Source: Bacillus sp. BGMRC 2118 (GTDB lineage: Bacteria; Bacillota; Bacilli; Bacillales; SA4). Taken from it: a DNA stretch of 64,000 nt. Positions 33,146 to 41,325 of the stretch are shown piece after piece (positions within the stretch are counted from its first letter, which is position 1; each line of letters opens with the position of its first letter). The notes under the pieces are model-generated. The model was not told the origin of the DNA. It saw nothing but the letters and a program-made list of their open reading frames with translations, and did no database searches. The stretch spans positions 186,001-250,000 of the forward strand of contig VTTJ01000004.1 of NCBI GenBank assembly GCA_008364785.1. Reading direction: 5' to 3'. The translations under genes were made by a program, and so were the position numbers.

Positions 33146-33451
33146 TCTTTATTTTTATTATTAGTACGTATAGGACATCAATATTGTCTTAAAGGGAGAA
33201 TTGGGAATTGTATGTTGGAAAGATACTACAACTGAGAGTCGACTGCTGATAATGTGTTAGTGGAATATATAGTCTTATTTAGGTGGAATAGAAAAATAAA
33301 TTAAAGGAGGATATCGTATGAGGTTATTCTGAAGTTATGTGGTCTTACAATGGAGGTGTTGGTATTATACCAACCATAATGGAGCAAGTCTACTATAAAC
33401 AAATCCAATGAAATTGTTATGTAAGATTCCCGACTAATCTGACCGAAGGAA
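33146..33451. other. Gene-free stretch with a stray ribosome binding site
   Basis: AAAGGAGG at 33303-33310 is followed by ATG at 33318 and a frame of only four codons. Nothing else can be supported; it may be what is left of a small gene. Confidence 0.35.
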
Positions 33452-33520
33452 GGAAGCATAAGAACCGTTTCTCTGCTTCCCCCTGAAAAAAGGAAGCAAG
33501 AGAACCGTCCCCATGCTTCC
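33452..33520 (-). repeat. Two REP-like elements (reverse)
   Basis: Copies at 33452-33480 (with a changed core, CCGTTTCTC) and 33492-33520. The second shares its last base with the TAG stop of the gene at 33520. Confidence 0.9.
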
Positions 33521-33984
33521 TATTTCCAAGCTTCCTCCACTTCTTTTTCAATGACTCCGATTTTAATCAGTACGTACTGCAACGAGTGGTCTCCCGCTAC
33601 AACATGAAAGATTGGTGTTGCTTGGGATAGCTGCCGCTGCTCCATATAATGAATGAGCTTTGCGTAGGCTACTTCAGTGCTCGCTTCTTCGTTTGCTAGA
33701 TCGACTGTTGTAATCATATTATCGATGGAAAAGTAGCTATGAAACGTCATATCCTGCGGCGGTATAACGGAATGCTCTTCTATCGGAATAAATATCTCTA
33801 CATTCATAATTTCGTTCATCGGCACATTATGTAGACTATAAAAGAGTGGGCCGTTAATCGTAACTCCTAATGCCTCAATGTCATTCATAAAGTGAGAGAC
33901 ATTTTGCTCGAAATCATTGTAATGAAATTGGTATTTTCGTGAAAGGACATTTCTGTATTGCAGACGGTCTTTTTCCGTAACCAT
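33520..33984 (-). CDS. DUF5085-like protein of the type VII effector module (second copy)
   Basis: 154 residues from the ATG at 33984 (AAGGGGGC before it); the start follows one base after the stop of the preceding gene. Sequence VTEKDRLQYRNVLSRKYQFHYNDFEQ then INGPLFYSLHNVP, NVEIFIPIEEH and PIFHVVAGDHSLQYVLIKIGVI is homologous to the next-door gene at 33986 and resembles GyrI-like ligand-binding folds. I link both to DUF5085, found beside LXG toxins; role as chaperone or immunity protein is inferred. The stop overlaps a REP copy. Confidence 0.65.
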   Translation of the reverse strand: MVTEKDRLQYRNVLSRKYQFHYNDFEQNVSHFMNDIEALGVTINGPLFYSLHNVPMNEIMNVEIFIPIEEHSVIPPQDMTFHSYFSIDNMITTVDLANEEASTEVAYAKLIHYMEQRQLSQATPIFHVVAGDHSLQYVLIKIGVIEKEVEEAWK

Positions 33985-33985
33985 G

Positions 33986-34435
33986 TTAGGCCCCCTTCGT
34001 GATGGGAGCAAAAATATCAATCACTCCATCTCCGTATACATCCAGGTAGATATTATAGAAGGAATTTTCTAACGTGTAGTCCATCTCTTTTGCGCAATCT
34101 CTTAATAGCGCGTAGGATTCTCCAAGGTCATCATCTAAATCAGCATGTCTGAATAACAGTCCATCTTCAAACTGCAACGTTTTCTCAAACGTATAAAGCT
34201 CATTTTCTTTCATCTCTACAGGCGCATTCATCGGTACATAAAACGTGTATTCAGCTTCAAGTGTCTCTTCATTCAAATTACTTACTTTATAAATGATCGG
34301 ACCGGTTGCATATAATCCATTTTGAATAATGGCATTGCGTAACCGTCTTGCTGTAAGGTGCCACTCATCGACACGGCACACTGCTTTATGACTGATGACA
34401 TTATGAAAAATAATAGGACATCGTTTGATCTTCAT
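33986..34435 (-). CDS. DUF5085-like protein of the type VII effector module (first copy)
   Basis: 149 residues. RCPIIFHNVISHKAVCRVDEWHLTARRLRNAIIQNGLYATGPIIYKV then EAEYTFYVPMNAP and FRHADLDDDLGESYALLRDC follow the two-repeat pattern of an effector-binding (GyrI-like) fold. Paralogue of 33520. 11 bp from the membrane protein gene upstream. Probably accessory to the secreted effector; cytosolic. Confidence 0.68.
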   Translation of the reverse strand: MKIKRCPIIFHNVISHKAVCRVDEWHLTARRLRNAIIQNGLYATGPIIYKVSNLNEETLEAEYTFYVPMNAPVEMKENELYTFEKTLQFEDGLLFRHADLDDDLGESYALLRDCAKEMDYTLENSFYNIYLDVYGDGVIDIFAPITKGA

Positions 34436-34446
34436 TCTCTCATCTC

Positions 34447-35196
34447 CTATCGTTTTTGTTTTCTATTTCGAATCGGCGGTTCTACAATAAATGAATGATA
34501 TCTGAACTTACAATACGTTAATAAGAAAAACTCCGAAGTGGCCATCGCCATCAAATATTGAATCCCGGCAAATAAAAATAAACCAAAGTAGGCACCAAAC
34601 GACGCATTTGTTACTTCAACTGGTAAAAAGCGCACGACATAATTAGAAATAAAGATGAGTGCGATCACAGCAGTCACGACAGAAAGAAGCCATCTGCTTG
34701 TATATTGAAAAAGCCCATTTCCATCTTCACGTAAGTCGCCTCTTCTGACTGCACGAAAGGCTCGAATAGTAGAAACAATCATCAGTAAAAAGCCACCAGC
34801 TAACAGAACTAAACCTACTACATACATATAAAGATCTGCATCTTGATCTGCACATATTAAGAAATAAATCATATATCCCTCAATCGAGAGCTTTCCTGCA
34901 ATAAAGCATAAAGCTACCGCCTGAAGTCTTTGCAACTTATAGGCAACCCTCTCACTGATAAATACCAGCATTAACACGAGGTGCACGAGCCAAGAAATTG
35001 CTGCAAAGAAAGGAACTAAGAACCAGTTTGTATCAAATAAAGGAGTTGTCATGACAGCAAACGCTGCCGTAATCAGCATAATCGTACTGTAAATAAAGGT
35101 AACCAAAAACCAGCCCGAGATATTATCAGGTCTTAATCTCGCCTGGGCTGTCTGCTGTAATATCGCGAAATTTTCTTCATTATATTGACTTAACAT
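34447..35196 (-). CDS. Membrane protein of the type VII effector module
   Basis: 249 residues from the ATG at 35196 with TAGGTG 6 bp before it. About six membrane helices; the N-terminus is polar (LSQYNEENFAILQQTAQARLRPDN). It lies 9 bp after the effector gene, where immunity genes usually sit; protection of the cell against a membrane-acting toxin is a reasonable guess. No family recognised. Confidence 0.65.
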   Translation of the reverse strand: MLSQYNEENFAILQQTAQARLRPDNISGWFLVTFIYSTIMLITAAFAVMTTPLFDTNWFLVPFFAAISWLVHLVLMLVFISERVAYKLQRLQAVALCFIAGKLSIEGYMIYFLICADQDADLYMYVVGLVLLAGGFLLMIVSTIRAFRAVRRGDLREDGNGLFQYTSRWLLSVVTAVIALIFISNYVVRFLPVEVTNASFGAYFGLFLFAGIQYLMAMATSEFFLLTYCKFRYHSFIVEPPIRNRKQKR

Positions 35197-35205
35197 GGGC
35201 TTCAC

Positions 35206-36417
35206 CTACCAAAAGATCTTGTCGAGTTTTTTTCCTACGCTTCCTGCTACATCTCCGATTGCATCCATTCCGTTCTTAATGGTATCTCCTGTATTGAAAA
35301 TGACATCATTGACAACATCCTTTGTTCTGTCCACTATACTTTGTGGAGGCTCTCCCCACTTGTAGTTCACCGCAAAGTTTGCCCCTACTCCCACTAAAAT
35401 TCCAACTGCTGTCCCTAGTGGCGGAGCAACTAACGAACCAAGTGCAGCACCCGTTGCCATCGCACCTGCACCCCATGCAAGATCGACTCCTACATTCACG
35501 GCAAATTCCTTTTTACCTGAAGAGAAATCCCATTCGCCGTTATTTCTAAAGCTCTCGATGAAGTTATCACCGACAGTTAATAACGTACCGGCTGCTCCTA
35601 ACCCTTTTCCAAACTTGGATAAAGTCGTTGTATTTCTCCAATCAAAGTCATCCCAGACTCTCATTCCTTCAACAAAGGATGATCCATACCCATTAAGTAC
35701 TCGTTGGTACGGTTTATTTCCATAATTTCGAACGAACTGACTAACGGTTGGTAATTTGTCATACAGTCGCATGTTCTGTTCAATGACTCCATATCCTTTT
35801 ACATAAAGCGGAATTCCTGCCCCATTAATCATTCGATTCACATATCTTCGTTTAAAATTCTCTGACGGATCACCGTTGAAAAGGGTCATGAGCTTATGTC
35901 TGTACTCGTTGTACTGCCATGAATTATTAGATCTCATTTCCTTATTTACAATTTTTAAGAATAAATCTGCTCCGTTGTTAATGACTCTAAATTGCATTCC
36001 TTTATAACGTAAGATGTTATCCGAATTCGAAAACTCTGAGATTAAATCTTGAATGGCATTTCTTGCTGCAATTAGTTTAAAGGGGTCTAATGCCAGGTGT
36101 GCTTCATACCGATCAGAGAGGTTTTTACTATATCGAAGGCCTTTTTTATTCAAGTAATTCTCAGTATCTTCGTATTCTTTGCTTAAGCTGTCTACATTTC
36201 TTCGAATGCGATCAAGCTTACTGGCCAGGCTATCTAGGTTATGACATAGCGTATTGATCCGTTCATCCACATTACTTCGTGACTTTACACGATAATCCAG
36301 ACTTCTTCCTAAACTCCCCAGCCGATTACTCGCATCCTGCAGTTCATTGGTTCTTGCTTTCGCCAAATTATTAGCAGAAGGAATGCCATCTAAGTTCAAA
36401 TAGATTCTCGTACTCAT
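35206..36417 (-). CDS. Type VII secretion effector / LXG-like toxin
   Basis: 403 residues from the ATG at 36417 (GGAGGTTAGG directly before it). Residues 1-110 form coiled-coil helices (RSNVDERINTLCHNLDSLASKLDRIRRNVDSLSKEYEDTE) as in WXG/LXG export domains. The C-terminal 130 residues contain a long Gly/Ala-rich hairpin (GAGAMATGAALGSLVAPPLGTAVGILVGVGANFAVNY) and the end WGEPPQSIVDRTKDVVNDV..., like LXG proteins that insert in membranes. No nuclease motif is visible. Exported by a type VII (Esx) machine encoded elsewhere. The small helical gene upstream is its likely partner. Confidence 0.75.
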   Translation of the reverse strand: MSTRIYLNLDGIPSANNLAKARTNELQDASNRLGSLGRSLDYRVKSRSNVDERINTLCHNLDSLASKLDRIRRNVDSLSKEYEDTENYLNKKGLRYSKNLSDRYEAHLALDPFKLIAARNAIQDLISEFSNSDNILRYKGMQFRVINNGADLFLKIVNKEMRSNNSWQYNEYRHKLMTLFNGDPSENFKRRYVNRMINGAGIPLYVKGYGVIEQNMRLYDKLPTVSQFVRNYGNKPYQRVLNGYGSSFVEGMRVWDDFDWRNTTTLSKFGKGLGAAGTLLTVGDNFIESFRNNGEWDFSSGKKEFAVNVGVDLAWGAGAMATGAALGSLVAPPLGTAVGILVGVGANFAVNYKWGEPPQSIVDRTKDVVNDVIFNTGDTIKNGMDAIGDVAGSVGKKLDKIFW

Positions 36418-36433
36418 CCTAACCTCCAAGCAA

Positions 36434-36778
36434 TCAAGGATTCATATTGTTAAACATGGTTTGTTGTTCTCGTAACTTCTTTAATGCTTCTTCTCGCGCC
36501 GCCCGTTCTTCTGCTTCCTTCTGCTCTTCTTCCTGTCTAATCATCCGGGCCGTTGAAATAATGGTTGATTCAATGGAGCTTAATTGGCCTGCCACCTTGC
36601 CAATATCCTTTTTCACATCATTAATGGCGTCAAGAATATAAGGAATCTCTGTCGCCTTCCAAGCCACTCCTAATTTGGAACTATAGTTATCTAGTTTACT
36701 TTGAATGTTTGTTAAGGTTTGTTCGTAGTTTCCTATTTCACGAGCTAGTTGAATTTCCCTAGACACATTGATTTTCAT
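36434..36778 (-). CDS. WXG100-like small helical partner protein
   Basis: 114 residues from the ATG at 36778 (GGGGTG before it). Two long helices (IQLAREIGNYEQTLTNIQSKLDNYSSKL and YILDAINDVKKDIGKVAGQLSSIESTI) joined by GVAWKATEIP, the place of the W-x-G turn. The C-terminus is a charged helix (EEEQKEAEERAAREEALKKL). First gene of the five-gene module and 16 bp from the effector gene; such proteins pair with LXG effectors for export (cf. DUF5344/DUF5082 proteins). Confidence 0.72.
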   Translation of the reverse strand: MKINVSREIQLAREIGNYEQTLTNIQSKLDNYSSKLGVAWKATEIPYILDAINDVKKDIGKVAGQLSSIESTIISTARMIRQEEEQKEAEERAAREEALKKLREQQTMFNNMNP

Positions 36779-37245
36779 TAGGTCACCCCACACTATAGGT
36801 TACTTTTGCCATACATTATTATAACAAGGAAAAAAACACTATACCATTATATGTAAGTGTTACCATAAAATATGAATATTTTAGACTAAATGATTAACCG
36901 TAAATTAGGTATTTATACTCACGAGTGTAAAATACGTTTATTTAATTGCCCAGATAAGTTCCTGCTTGAAGAAAAGAAGACCCCAGATAATCAGGATCTT
37001 CTTATAACAATCTATATTCCCCTAAATTCTTTTAAAAATCTTGGGTAAATACTCTGTTTTGTCCTATTAGAGTATTCTTAGAGTCATATTTTCTACATAG
37101 TACCTCTAGGAGCACATTCCCCTTCATCTGTTTACTTTAATTAAATGAGTGTAGATTAATCGGAATACAGTATAGGTTAACTCTTCACTATACCTATAAT
37201 CCACCACACTGCATCAACACATCAAAAACTAGACTAGAACATAAA
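36779..37245. other. Gene-free stretch upstream of the type VII module
   Basis: AT-rich. A hairpin AAGAAGACCC / GGATCTTCTT lies at about 36972-37003 but has no strong T run. Nothing else is recognised. Confidence 0.4.
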
Positions 37246-37614
37246 TCAGGTAGAAGCTTTAATCAACTCAATATTGACCCCGGTAAACGGTGGTTTTTCT
37301 AGTTGAATCAATACATAGGTAAACTCTTTTCCTCGAATACTGATCTGCCTATAATTCTCTTTATTACTTGTATAATCCCATTCAATCCTTACTTTCTTGC
37401 CACGAATTTTAACAGCCTTTAATTCTATTCCAGCTCCGTTAACTATCTCTTTTGTTATCAATATATATGTATCTAGTGAATGATAGTACGTATAACTATA
37501 TGGGTTTGTTTTATATACAAATGGAATGTAACTTACAAATTTAATTGCATTTCTCAACTTCTTCTCTACATAAGAGTTTTCAATAGAAAGCTCCTTATAT
37601 TTACTCATTTCCAT
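37246..37614 (-). CDS. Unknown protein near type VII genes
   Basis: 122 residues, mostly beta strands (SYTYYHSLDTYILITKEIVNGAGIELKAVKIRGKKVRIEWDYT), no signal peptide. AAGGGGGG lies before the ATG. It is 22 bp downstream of the DUF4176 gene and probably co-transcribed. Not recognised. Confidence 0.6.
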   Translation of the reverse strand: MEMSKYKELSIENSYVEKKLRNAIKFVSYIPFVYKTNPYSYTYYHSLDTYILITKEIVNGAGIELKAVKIRGKKVRIEWDYTSNKENYRQISIRGKEFTYVLIQLEKPPFTGVNIELIKAST

Positions 37615-37636
37615 GAAAGCCCCCCCTTAATCTTTC

Positions 37637-37891
37637 TTATATATTATAAAGGTGTTCTTTAAAGATAAGCTCTTCTTTATCAACGTAACCAACCCAGATA
37701 ATTTCTGAGATATCCGCATGATTAAAAAAGCAGTTGAATTTTTCATCAATATGTCCATAGGGGTACATACATGCCACATAGTCCCAAACTTGTTCATTAT
37801 TTCGCATAATTTGACCTCTACCATAAATCATTAGCTTCTGCTTACTATCACCTATTGTAATAATTGATCCAATAGGGAGATATTCCTTCAT
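37637..37891 (-). CDS. DUF4176 protein
   Basis: 84 residues from the ATG at 37891 (GAAGGTGA 4-11 bp before). MKEYLPIGSIITIGDSKQKL, IYGRGQ...WDYVACMYPYGHI and IIWVGYVD match the DUF4176 pattern (LPIGSVV...KKLMIIGR...YDYIGV.YP.G). These small proteins are commonly found in type VII/LXG gene clusters; their role is not known. Upstream lies a broken gene. Confidence 0.78.
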   Translation of the reverse strand: MKEYLPIGSIITIGDSKQKLMIYGRGQIMRNNEQVWDYVACMYPYGHIDEKFNCFFNHADISEIIWVGYVDKEELIFKEHLYNI

Positions 37892-37913
37892 AAAATCACC
37901 TTCTACTTTATTC

Positions 37914-38155
37914 TTACTTTTCATCTTCTTTTTTGTTAATTTCCAATGAAAGACCTCCACCAATTCCTGCAGAACTATGCGTGTCTAACCCAAACCCATT
38001 TTTCCATTTCGCTCCGATTCTACCGCCTATTGCAGCTAATGATAAAGCAGCACCCAGTTTAACTTCTCAACATGCTCTAAATTAATATGGAGCTCCACAT
38101 CATTGCCTCCCAATGCCACTAAAACTAAAACAATTAATGGAATAATATTACACAT
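37914..38155 (-). pseudogene. Frameshifted gene, probably from a type VII locus
   Basis: From an ATG at 38155 one frame reads MCNIIPLIVLVLVALGG and continues ...LHINLEHVEKLNW before a stop. In another frame LGAALSLAAIGGRIGAKWKN and GIGGGLSLEINKKEDEK run to a stop at 37914. One indel near 38065 would join them into an 80-residue protein. The Gly/Ala-rich end resembles LXG-protein tails. It sits 23 bp upstream of the DUF4176 gene. Confidence 0.5.
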
Positions 38156-38347
38156 TTTTATGGATGACTTTGCCAATTACAACAGTAAAGTGCAGAAATA
38201 TTAATATACGAATACATATACCTAGTCCTATTTACCCGTTTATCGTTATGGGTCTATTTATATATTGAAATACTTCCTAAATTTGCTAACATTTAGTTAG
38301 TTTATAAAATTTTATTTAAAATTTTTCTTGATTCGTGGGGGCTTATT

Positions 38348-38920
38348 ATGGTTTTTGATGGTATTCTGATTGCAATTGTTATTGCTCTTTTTCGCGGAGG
38401 AAGTTTCACGAATTTAGCAGATATGAAATTGAAGGCTAAGTGGATATTTCCGGTGCTGCTTCTAGTACAAATAATTATCTTTATTACACAAGGTAAGTTT
38501 GAATTTATAGGTAGTTTTAGTAACTATATCTTTATACTCATATATGTTGTTGGACTTGTCTTCTTATGGACCAATCGACATCAACACGGTTTTATCCTCA
38601 TATTCTTTGGTGTATTACTAAATTTCATTGTAATGGCAGTAAATGGAGGTAGAATGCCTGTTTCAGAAGAAGCAGCCATTATTCTCGATCCGTCCTTCGT
38701 TGAAGCTCTAAAGAGTGGCTTATATGGTAAACACGCCTTAATTACAGAGTCTACTAGACTAGCTTTATTAGGAGATATCATTCCTCTATCTGCACCTTAT
38801 CCTAAAGAACAAGTGATTAGTATTGGCGATGTCATTATGAATGTTGGAGTATTCATTTTTATACAAAAAATAATGATTAAACAAAGAATTAGAGAATCAA
38901 AAATTGAAGCTACACTTTAA
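38348..38920 (+). CDS. DUF5317 membrane protein
   Basis: 190 residues with five to six membrane helices. Motifs RGGSFTNLADMKLKAKWIFP, FFGVLLNFIVMAVNGGRMPVS and LLGDIIPL...VISIGDVIMNVGVFIFIQ are what I know from DUF5317. Members often stand beside HD-GYP or other signalling genes, as here. GGGGGC lies before the ATG. It probably heads an operon with the 29-residue peptide (16 bp downstream) and the GGDEF/HD-GYP gene. Function unknown. Confidence 0.82.
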   Translation: MVFDGILIAIVIALFRGGSFTNLADMKLKAKWIFPVLLLVQIIIFITQGKFEFIGSFSNYIFILIYVVGLVFLWTNRHQHGFILIFFGVLLNFIVMAVNGGRMPVSEEAAIILDPSFVEALKSGLYGKHALITESTRLALLGDIIPLSAPYPKEQVISIGDVIMNVGVFIFIQKIMIKQRIRESKIEATL

Positions 38921-38936
38921 GGAGGTGAAAAATATA

Positions 38937-39026
38937 ATGAACGCAAGAACAAAAAATGCTATTATTAATCTATTAGTACTAGGTACTGTGATTGTTGCTT
39001 TAACATCAGGTTTTAAACTAGTATAA
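38937..39026 (+). CDS. 29-residue membrane peptide
   Basis: A near-perfect AAGGAGGTGA is followed at 8 bp by ATG and a 29-codon frame: basic start (NARTKNAI), one hydrophobic helix (INLLVLGTVIVALTSG) and the end FKLV. It looks like a single-span micropeptide or a signal-peptide-like precursor. It lies between the DUF5317 gene and the sensor GGDEF/HD-GYP gene, with a weak hairpin after it (AAGGAGTAA/TTACTCCTT, 39036-39059). Confidence 0.7.
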   Translation: MNARTKNAIINLLVLGTVIVALTSGFKLV

Positions 39027-39090
39027 TTTTAATGTAAGGAGTAATGAAAATTACTCCTTATATAATATGAGATTAGTGAGTGATAGGTAA

Positions 39091-40947
39091 ATGGGCTCTG
39101 CGTTCAAATTAAACAATATATATGTTGGTCTAATTAGTGTAGTAGGAACAATAATATTTCTAACACACTTTAATTATAAACTTGATTCCCTTATGGACTG
39201 GGTTTTAATTTATGCTTTAACTGGTGTAGTACTTCTACTAAACCACTTCATCATTTATATTCTTCCCTCTGGAAATGCACTTTCTATGGATTCCTCCGTA
39301 TATTTAGCTTGTATATTCATTTTTGGTATCGATGTACCTCTGCTTGTATTATTATTCTGTAGTATCGTTACATTCATCTATAGATACAAAACAATCTGGT
39401 GGAAACATATCTTCAATTTTGGTTGCTATACGATTATGATTACTTCATCTTATTACACCTTCTATCTAACTGGGGGAATAATAGGAACTGACAACCTAAC
39501 AAACATCATTCCTTATACTTCTGCTTTACTGGTTTATTTTATTCTAAACGTTGTACTCGTTTGGGCATATTTTTATTTATCATCTCCTCAACCTATTAAC
39601 AAAGTAATAAAGGAATTTGTAAATAAGGGGATTATCAGAGAATCAATTATTAGCTCCTCAAGTATATTAGTACTTGCACTTGTTCTAACTCTACTAATCC
39701 AAGAGGCCTTCTTACTTGGATTATTCTTATTTACTGTTTTAACGGTTATGATCTCTTTTGCTTACACAAAGTTCTTTAACTTGTATAAGGGACTAGAAGA
39801 AAAAGCATCACGTGACTTTCTAACCGGTTTATACAACCATGGCTACTTTAAACTTCGTCTAGAAGGAATGATGCCTTCCAGTAATGATCGACCTGAACCC
39901 TTCAGCGTAGCCCTTCTGGACATTGACGATTTCAGCCGATACAACGATATGAACGGACATCTTCAAGGTGATATTCTCTTAAAGTACTTTGGTGAATTTC
40001 TAAAGGATCGAGCTGCTAAGAAAAACTATATTGTATCCCGCTACGGCGGTGAGGAATTCGGGATCCTCATGCCAAATACAAGTCGAAGTGAAGCCTTCCT
40101 GTTCGTAAATAAACTACGTAAAAAGTTAAATGATACGTACATATTCGGTGCAGAAGATCTTCCACTTGAGTGCATTTCCTTTTCTGGTGGTATTGTTGAG
40201 TATGAAAAGGGCATTATGGATTCGACAGAGCTACTGAAAAAGGCTGATAAAGCTCTTTATTATGCAAAAGCACAAGGTAAGAACAATATCCAAATTTACA
40301 ATGAATCAAACGATGTCTATCAGGATGACCTGCAAATTTTCAAGGATGTTGAGTCTCTTGAACAGCAATTGCAAATCTTCCTTTCAAAGGATATGTACAC
40401 CTATCAACACAGTAAGCGTGTGTTCCGTTATGCTGCAGACATTAGTGAGAAACTAAGCCTAACTGAAATTGAAAAGCGCTCCCTTATTCTCGGCGCTTTA
40501 ATTCATGACATTGGGAAACTAGAGATACCACGTGATGTGATTAATAAAAAAGGTGCACTTGACCATCATGAATGGGAAATGATGAAAAAGCACGTGACAT
40601 TTGGTAAGGAAATTGTTGCTTCCACGAAGAAGTATGATGAGTTGTTGCCATTAATAGAGCTTCATCATGAACGCTATGATGGTAGAGGCTATCCATATGG
40701 ATTAGCTGGAGATAATATTCCGAAGCTGGCTCGTATCTTGTGTGTAATAGATTCATTTGATGCGATGACAACAGAGCGGCCATATCAAGCAACTCGTTCA
40801 TTCGAGGACGCAATCGAGGAACTACGTGATTGCGCTGGCAAACAATTTGATCCACAGTTTGTTGAACCATTTATTGAAATGATTAAAGAGAAATATCCTG
40901 ACCGTTTAACCGATTATGATGAAACAACAGTAAACCTGCTATCGTAA
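39091..40947 (+). CDS. Membrane sensor with GGDEF and HD-GYP domains (c-di-GMP turnover)
   Basis: 618 residues. N-terminal 230 residues: six to seven membrane helices with the block LLNHFIIYILPSGNALSMDSSVYLACIFIFG and WWKHIFNF, shared with the two kinases downstream. Then GGDEF (about 245-410) with an intact SRYGGEEFGIL active site, so diguanylate cyclase activity is likely. Then HD-GYP (about 430-600) with ALIHDIGKLEIPRDV and HHERYDGRGYPYGL, the intact metal and GYP motifs, so it may also cleave c-di-GMP. The I-site is not evident. The start has a weak GTGATAGG before ATG. A terminator overlaps the end. Confidence 0.9.
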   Translation: MGSAFKLNNIYVGLISVVGTIIFLTHFNYKLDSLMDWVLIYALTGVVLLLNHFIIYILPSGNALSMDSSVYLACIFIFGIDVPLLVLLFCSIVTFIYRYKTIWWKHIFNFGCYTIMITSSYYTFYLTGGIIGTDNLTNIIPYTSALLVYFILNVVLVWAYFYLSSPQPINKVIKEFVNKGIIRESIISSSSILVLALVLTLLIQEAFLLGLFLFTVLTVMISFAYTKFFNLYKGLEEKASRDFLTGLYNHGYFKLRLEGMMPSSNDRPEPFSVALLDIDDFSRYNDMNGHLQGDILLKYFGEFLKDRAAKKNYIVSRYGGEEFGILMPNTSRSEAFLFVNKLRKKLNDTYIFGAEDLPLECISFSGGIVEYEKGIMDSTELLKKADKALYYAKAQGKNNIQIYNESNDVYQDDLQIFKDVESLEQQLQIFLSKDMYTYQHSKRVFRYAADISEKLSLTEIEKRSLILGALIHDIGKLEIPRDVINKKGALDHHEWEMMKKHVTFGKEIVASTKKYDELLPLIELHHERYDGRGYPYGLAGDNIPKLARILCVIDSFDAMTTERPYQATRSFEDAIEELRDCAGKQFDPQFVEPFIEMIKEKYPDRLTDYDETTVNLLS

Positions 40948-40966
40948 TGGATAGCAGGTTTTTTTG
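40934..40966 (+). terminator. Terminator after the GGDEF/HD-GYP gene
   Basis: CCTGCTATC / GATAGCAGG stem containing the stop codon, then seven T. Confidence 0.88.
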
Positions 40967-40977
40967 TAACCATTATG

Positions 40978-41325
40978 TTAGCTATGCTTCGGATTTGGTC
41001 CGTACTTATTTTCGCCTTCTTGACTATCAGAAACTGTAAAGACAAGTAGGACAATCGCTCCAATGATCGGGATTAAGCTGATTAGTAGCCACCAGCCGCT
41101 TCTTCCAGTATCATGTAAACGCCTAACACCAACAGCAAGTGAAGGTAATAAAACAGCTAAAGAATAAAGTCCAGTTAACATTGATTCTAAACCAGTGATT
41201 ACTTCAACAATTGCAAGCAAAATGCTTACGATTGCATTGAATAAAGCAAACATCCAGTATTCCTTACGACGTGCTCTTCCTGAAAAGCCTACATAATTTT
41301 TTAATACTTTTAAATACCATTCCAT
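40978..41325 (-). CDS. DUF805 membrane protein
   Basis: 115 residues with four membrane helices. EWYLKVLKNYVGFSGRARRKEYWMF at the start and VGVRRLHDTGRSGWWLLISLIPIIG are the DUF805 signature. C-terminus DSQEGENKYGPNP also typical. Function unknown. GGGGGTG before the ATG. Convergent with the GGDEF/HD-GYP gene. Confidence 0.9.
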   Translation of the reverse strand: MEWYLKVLKNYVGFSGRARRKEYWMFALFNAIVSILLAIVEVITGLESMLTGLYSLAVLLPSLAVGVRRLHDTGRSGWWLLISLIPIIGAIVLLVFTVSDSQEGENKYGPNPKHS

